A stretch of 28,661 bases of DNA, taken from the IMG/VR virus record IMGVR_UViG_3300017991_000329, positions 1 to 28,661 of that record, one strand, 5' to 3'. This document shows, piece by piece, positions 26,978 to 28,661 of this stretch. Made by a program: the position numbers and the translations under genes. Origin of the DNA: a virus. Each line of letters opens with the position of its first letter. Position 1 is the first letter of the stretch. Below the pieces are notes generated by a model. The model searched no databases. It worked only from the letters and a program-made list of their open reading frames with translations, and was not told the origin of the DNA.

Positions 26978-27009
26978 GGTAGCCGTCCTATCCGAGCCGA
27001 GGGGTAAGG
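26978..27009 (+). promoter_or_regulatory. Shared intergenic element, copy 5
   Basis: GGTAG (26978-26982), four bases, CCTATC (26987-26992), ten bases, GGTAAGG (27003-27009). It fills the gap after the giant gene, 34 bases before the next ATG. The spacings are identical to the other copies. Confidence 0.6.
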
Positions 27010-27026
27010 TGCCACTTGGAGGATCG

Positions 27027-27668
27027 ATGAGAGTACTCAAGGAACGTATGTCGAGGGCACGCGACGCCTTCAAGATCGCCTGCGGCATCCTGTTCGGGGA
27101 CGATTACCCGACCCACAAGGTCCGAGGGGACGTGTCCATCAAGATGCACGATGCCTCGAGCGGGAAGCTCCTCTACGAGTGGGAGCGCCGGAACCTGATC
27201 GTCTACGATGCGTCGATCCAAGCCGCACGGTACTTCAAGGACAAGGACGAACCCGCGAACAGCCTCAACATGCTGGCCGTCGGTACGGGCGCTACGGGGG
27301 CGATCCTCTCCCCGGACGCACCGGACCCCCGGCAGCGGAAGCTCAACGCGGAGATCGCCCGCAAGGCGTTCGCCTCGACCACGTTCAGGGACGCCTCTGG
27401 GAACGCCGTCGCCATCCCGACGAAGATCGTCGACTTCACCACGACCTTCTCGGAGGCCGAGGCGGTCGGGCCGCTGAATGAGATGTCCCTGATGTCGACG
27501 ATTTCTTCGAACCCGCTGGTGACGAACCCGAACCCCAACGCCTTTCCCACCTACGACACGACCGTCGACGTCTCCTTGTACGACGTGATCGTCAACTACC
27601 TGACCTTCCCGGTCATCTCGAAGCCCAGCACGGCGATCCTTACGGTAACCTGGCGCTTGACCTTCTAG
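27027..27668 (+). CDS. Putative virion structural protein, 213 aa
   Basis: Starts at ATG 27027, chosen because TTGGAGG lies about 5 bases upstream; GTG 27009 falls within the regulatory element. After a basic N-terminal helix (MRVLKERMSRARDAFK), the rest is beta-rich. A pattern of the type VSIKMHDASSGKLLYEWERR-NL, a central GTGATG turn and a terminal strand AILTVTWRLTF resemble small tail-associated proteins seen in many phages, in which the last strand is conserved. No enzyme motif is visible. It is downstream of the giant protein and has its own copy of the shared element. The specific role is unknown; accessory tail or fibre protein is the best reading. Confidence 0.75.
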   Translation: MRVLKERMSRARDAFKIACGILFGDDYPTHKVRGDVSIKMHDASSGKLLYEWERRNLIVYDASIQAARYFKDKDEPANSLNMLAVGTGATGAILSPDAPDPRQRKLNAEIARKAFASTTFRDASGNAVAIPTKIVDFTTTFSEAEAVGPLNEMSLMSTISSNPLVTNPNPNAFPTYDTTVDVSLYDVIVNYLTFPVISKPSTAILTVTWRLTF

Positions 27669-27678
27669 TTTGGTCGGT

Positions 27679-27701
27679 AGAGTCCTCGGCAGGAGGACTC
27701 T
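27679..27701 (+). promoter_or_regulatory. Hairpin enclosing the ribosome-binding site of the next gene
   Basis: AGAGTCCTC (27679-27687) pairs perfectly with GAGGACTCT (27693-27701) around a five-base loop, GGCAG. The AGGAGG ribosome-binding site (27691-27696) lies in the loop and 3' arm, and GTG 27702 follows at once. No T-run follows, so this is more likely a translation switch or RNA-processing structure than a terminator. Confidence 0.6.
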
Positions 27702-27935
27702 GTGACGGATGACGACTTCCTCAATCTGACGAGACCCTTCCTCTCCAACGATGCCCGGACGGCCCTTCTCGTGGGTCGGATCAAGAATCTCGACCCCGAG
27801 GCGTTTGTCAGGGAGTTGATCGACGAGATCGACACCCACGGGGTGGGCGAACGCACGCTTCGGTTCCTCGAGAACACGGCCATGCACGTAGAGGATCTGG
27901 CGAGCCCTACTGCGAAGATCCCCAAAGAGTCCTGA
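27702..27935 (+). CDS. Small acidic hypothetical protein, 77 aa
   Basis: Starts at GTG 27702 with AGGAGG 6 bases before it, inside a perfect hairpin. The sequence is largely helical and mildly acidic (NDARTALLVGRIKNLDPEAF, then RELIDEIDTHG and TLRFLENTAMHVEDLA). No family is recognised. Unlike its neighbours it has no copy of the shared element in front, so it is probably read through from the upstream gene and controlled at translation by the hairpin. It ends just before a palindrome shared with the convergent gene. Confidence 0.7.
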   Translation: MTDDDFLNLTRPFLSNDARTALLVGRIKNLDPEAFVRELIDEIDTHGVGERTLRFLENTAMHVEDLASPTAKIPKES

Positions 27936-27944
27936 GGCTGCTTC

Positions 27945-27965
27945 GACAGAGGTGTTAGCTCTGTC
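27945..27965. terminator. Hairpin between convergent genes
   Basis: GACAGAG (27945-27951) and CTCTGTC (27959-27965) form a perfect 7-bp stem with a seven-base loop, placed between the stops of two converging genes. There is no clear T-run on either side, so termination is possible but not proven. Confidence 0.45.
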
Positions 27966-28203
27966 AGCGAACGCCTCGAGTCTCCCGTTCGGCCTTGACC
28001 CGTCTGTAGATGACGTTCCGATCGACACCCAGGGCGAGGGCCAGCTTCCACTGGGGGATGTCGTGTTCCTCCATCAGGTCGATGAGGATGGCTCCGGAGA
28101 TCGGGTAGATGCCCTTCGGGACGGTGTCCTCGTTGCAGACTTCGAGGGCGGACGCGAAGACGATCAACGACCCGATCATGTGGACATTGAGGTAGGGGGC
28201 CAT
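27964..28203 (-). CDS. Small helix-turn-helix protein, possibly 5'-truncated
   Basis: 79 residues from ATG 28203. Residues about 48-70 (DIPQWKLALALGVDRNVIYR) have the pattern of a helix-turn-helix: Q-x-x-L-A-x-x-L-G-V, then a basic recognition helix ending RRVKAERETRG. The first 45 residues are hydrophobic and helical. It could bind DNA as a small regulator. No ribosome-binding site precedes this ATG, and coding-like G/C-rich third positions continue upstream in the same frame, through an amber TAG at 28224-28222. A good start signal sits at 28292 in another frame. The gene may therefore be a broken version of a protein of about 100 residues, or start by another route. It is antisense to the late genes. 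Confidence 0.65.
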   Translation of the reverse strand: MAPYLNVHMIGSLIVFASALEVCNEDTVPKGIYPISGAILIDLMEEHDIPQWKLALALGVDRNVIYRRVKAERETRGVR

Positions 28204-28292
28204 CTCGAAGAGCTTGACGGCCTAGGTCGTGAGTTCCTCGTAGTCCCAGTCCTCGACGAGACAGACTCTCTTGCTCGCGTTCCTGGCCATGG
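28204..28292 (-). pseudogene. Probable displaced 5' end of the helix-turn-helix gene
   Basis: ATG 28292 follows an excellent AGGAGGAG site (28303-28296). It reads MARNASKRVCL and then, in the same frame, a low-quality Ser/Arg tail to a stop at 28176. One base back, in the frame of the helix-turn-helix gene, the sequence reads VEDWDYEELTT, then TAG at 28224-28222, then AVKLFE into the ATG at 28203. Third positions are G/C-rich in the first frame up to about 28260 and in the second frame after it. A two-base change in the GAGAGA tract near 28258-28263 plus one amber codon would explain this. It may instead be an independent 38-residue gene. Confidence 0.4.
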
Positions 28293-28349
28293 GCTCCTCC
28301 TGGCTGGCCTCATCCTACCCCGACGACGCTGTCCTGAACCCCCCTCGCC
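28293..28349. other. Gap between divergent small genes
   Basis: A short stretch between the minus-strand start at 28292 and copy 6 of the shared element. Apart from the minus-strand ribosome-binding site (28296-28303) I see nothing definite in it. Confidence 0.4.
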
Positions 28350-28381
28350 AATAGCCCCCCTATACCTGGCGTTGGGCAGGC
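28350..28381 (+). promoter_or_regulatory. Shared intergenic element, copy 6
   Basis: AATAG (28350-28354), four bases, CCTATA (28359-28364), ten bases, GGCAGGC (28375-28381). It lies 36 bases before ATG 28401. The exact central hexamer and spacing make it a good match. Confidence 0.6.
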
Positions 28382-28400
28382 AAGAGGAGTCTGTGAGGTC

Positions 28401-28589
28401 ATGTGCGGGTGTAGGAGGTCTGTCCGAGCAGCGCAGACAGCGGCCACGAAGGCGGCAGCGTCGCCTTCTCGGTCGGGGTCCTCGTCATCCACCAGTTCCT
28501 CGTCGGGATCGGTCAAAGCCCCGAAGAGTTCCTCGGGACGAGTTCCGGTACATCGACGTGGAATCTGGGCTTCGGGGCGGCGGCGGTAG
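28401..28589 (+). CDS. Small Ser/Arg-rich protein, 62 aa
   Basis: Reads from ATG 28401; GAGGAG at 28384-28389 is 11 bases upstream. It begins MCGCRRSVRAAQ, has a low-complexity Ser tract in the middle (SGSSSSTSSSSGS) and a basic end (GIWASGRRR). Small Cys-Gly-Cys-starting, disordered basic proteins occur in other phages, but I cannot give a function. It has a shared element in front, and its TAG stop lies inside the GGTAG block of the next one, so the region is tightly packed. An overlapping acidic frame on the other strand (28516-28310) has only a TTG start and no good ribosome-binding site. I favour this + strand reading with moderate confidence. Confidence 0.5.
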   Translation: MCGCRRSVRAAQTAATKAAASPSRSGSSSSTSSSSGSVKAPKSSSGRVPVHRRGIWASGRRR

Positions 28590-28616
28590 CCGCCCTATAG
28601 GGATACGAGGGTAGGG
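28585..28616 (+). promoter_or_regulatory. Shared intergenic element, copy 7
   Basis: GGTAG (28585-28589), four bases, CCTATA (28594-28599), ten bases, GGTAGGG (28610-28616). All three blocks match copy 2 exactly. CCCTATAGGG at the centre is palindromic, as in copy 1. It lies about 42 bases before a likely GTG start at 28642. Confidence 0.65.
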
Positions 28617-28641
28617 TTCCTCTATTTGAGCGGAGCTTCGA

Positions 28642-28661
28642 GTGGCTGAACACGACAGATA
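28642..28661 (+). CDS. First codons of a gene running out of the window
   Basis: GTG 28642 (reading MAEHDR) follows GGAG (28632-28635) at 6 bases and a full copy of the shared element. Only six codons are visible, so nothing can be said of its product. The start is inferred from the signals in front of it. Confidence 0.45.

Noticed and set aside
28310-28516. Acidic minus-strand frame opposite the 62-residue gene
   Set aside because: It has only a TTG start, no good ribosome-binding site, and runs across the shared element upstream of the + gene. Its acidic run is what the reverse of a Ser/Arg-rich frame gives. Not excluded completely.
27952-28614. 220-codon + strand frame across the small-gene region
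   Set aside because: Its first half is antisense to the helix-turn-helix gene, and its second half overlaps the better-supported 62-residue frame and two regulatory elements.

Overview
The window is a GC-rich (clearly above 60% by eye, with G or C at most third codon positions), densely packed stretch of a tailed bacteriophage genome. It covers the baseplate and tail-fibre part of the structural region. A gp25/W-like protein is followed by a baseplate J-like protein and then a protein in the tail-protein-I position. This W-J-I order points to a contractile-tailed (myovirus-type) phage. The codon use suggests a high-GC host, possibly actinobacterial, but nothing in the window identifies the host. 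I saw no integrase, transposase, tRNA, rRNA or CRISPR array.

Layout. Positions 1-4254 hold four tightly spaced + strand genes: a 5'-truncated gene, a coiled-coil protein, an 843-residue structural protein with hydrophobic ends, and a 280-residue protein. Positions 4287-10268 hold the baseplate module (gp25-like, J-like, I-like). Positions 10265-11323 are a minus-strand island set into the structural genes. It has a family-4 uracil-DNA glycosylase and two tiny genes, one of them a 50-residue basic protein. Positions 11414-21485 are the fibre module: two very large paralogous fibres (1305 and 1637 residues) with YadA-head-like HAEG repeats. Between them lie an 87-residue helical protein and a PAPS-type sulfotransferase. 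Positions 21528-27668 hold a giant 1812-residue multidomain tail protein and a 213-residue structural protein. Positions 27702-28661 are a small-gene region: a 77-residue protein, a convergent helix-turn-helix gene whose 5' end looks broken, a small Ser/Arg-rich protein, and the first codons of a further gene.

Regulation. Seven + strand gaps carry the same about 32-bp composite element, roughly GGTAG-N4-CCTATA-N10-GG(T/C)AGG, with fixed internal spacing, 10-40 bases before a start codon. It precedes gp25-like, both fibres, the giant protein, the 213-residue protein and the two last small genes. I propose it is the phage's late promoter or another shared transcription signal. A weaker copy on the minus strand precedes the tiny antisense genes. 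Genes inside each block are joined by short overlaps or gaps with good Shine-Dalgarno sequences.

How the genes fit together. The baseplate proteins would build the tail end. The two fibres and the giant protein would make the host-contacting appendages. The sulfotransferase, placed between the two fibres, may modify a glycan or protein involved in host contact. The glycosylase is probably an independent accessory gene for DNA metabolism.
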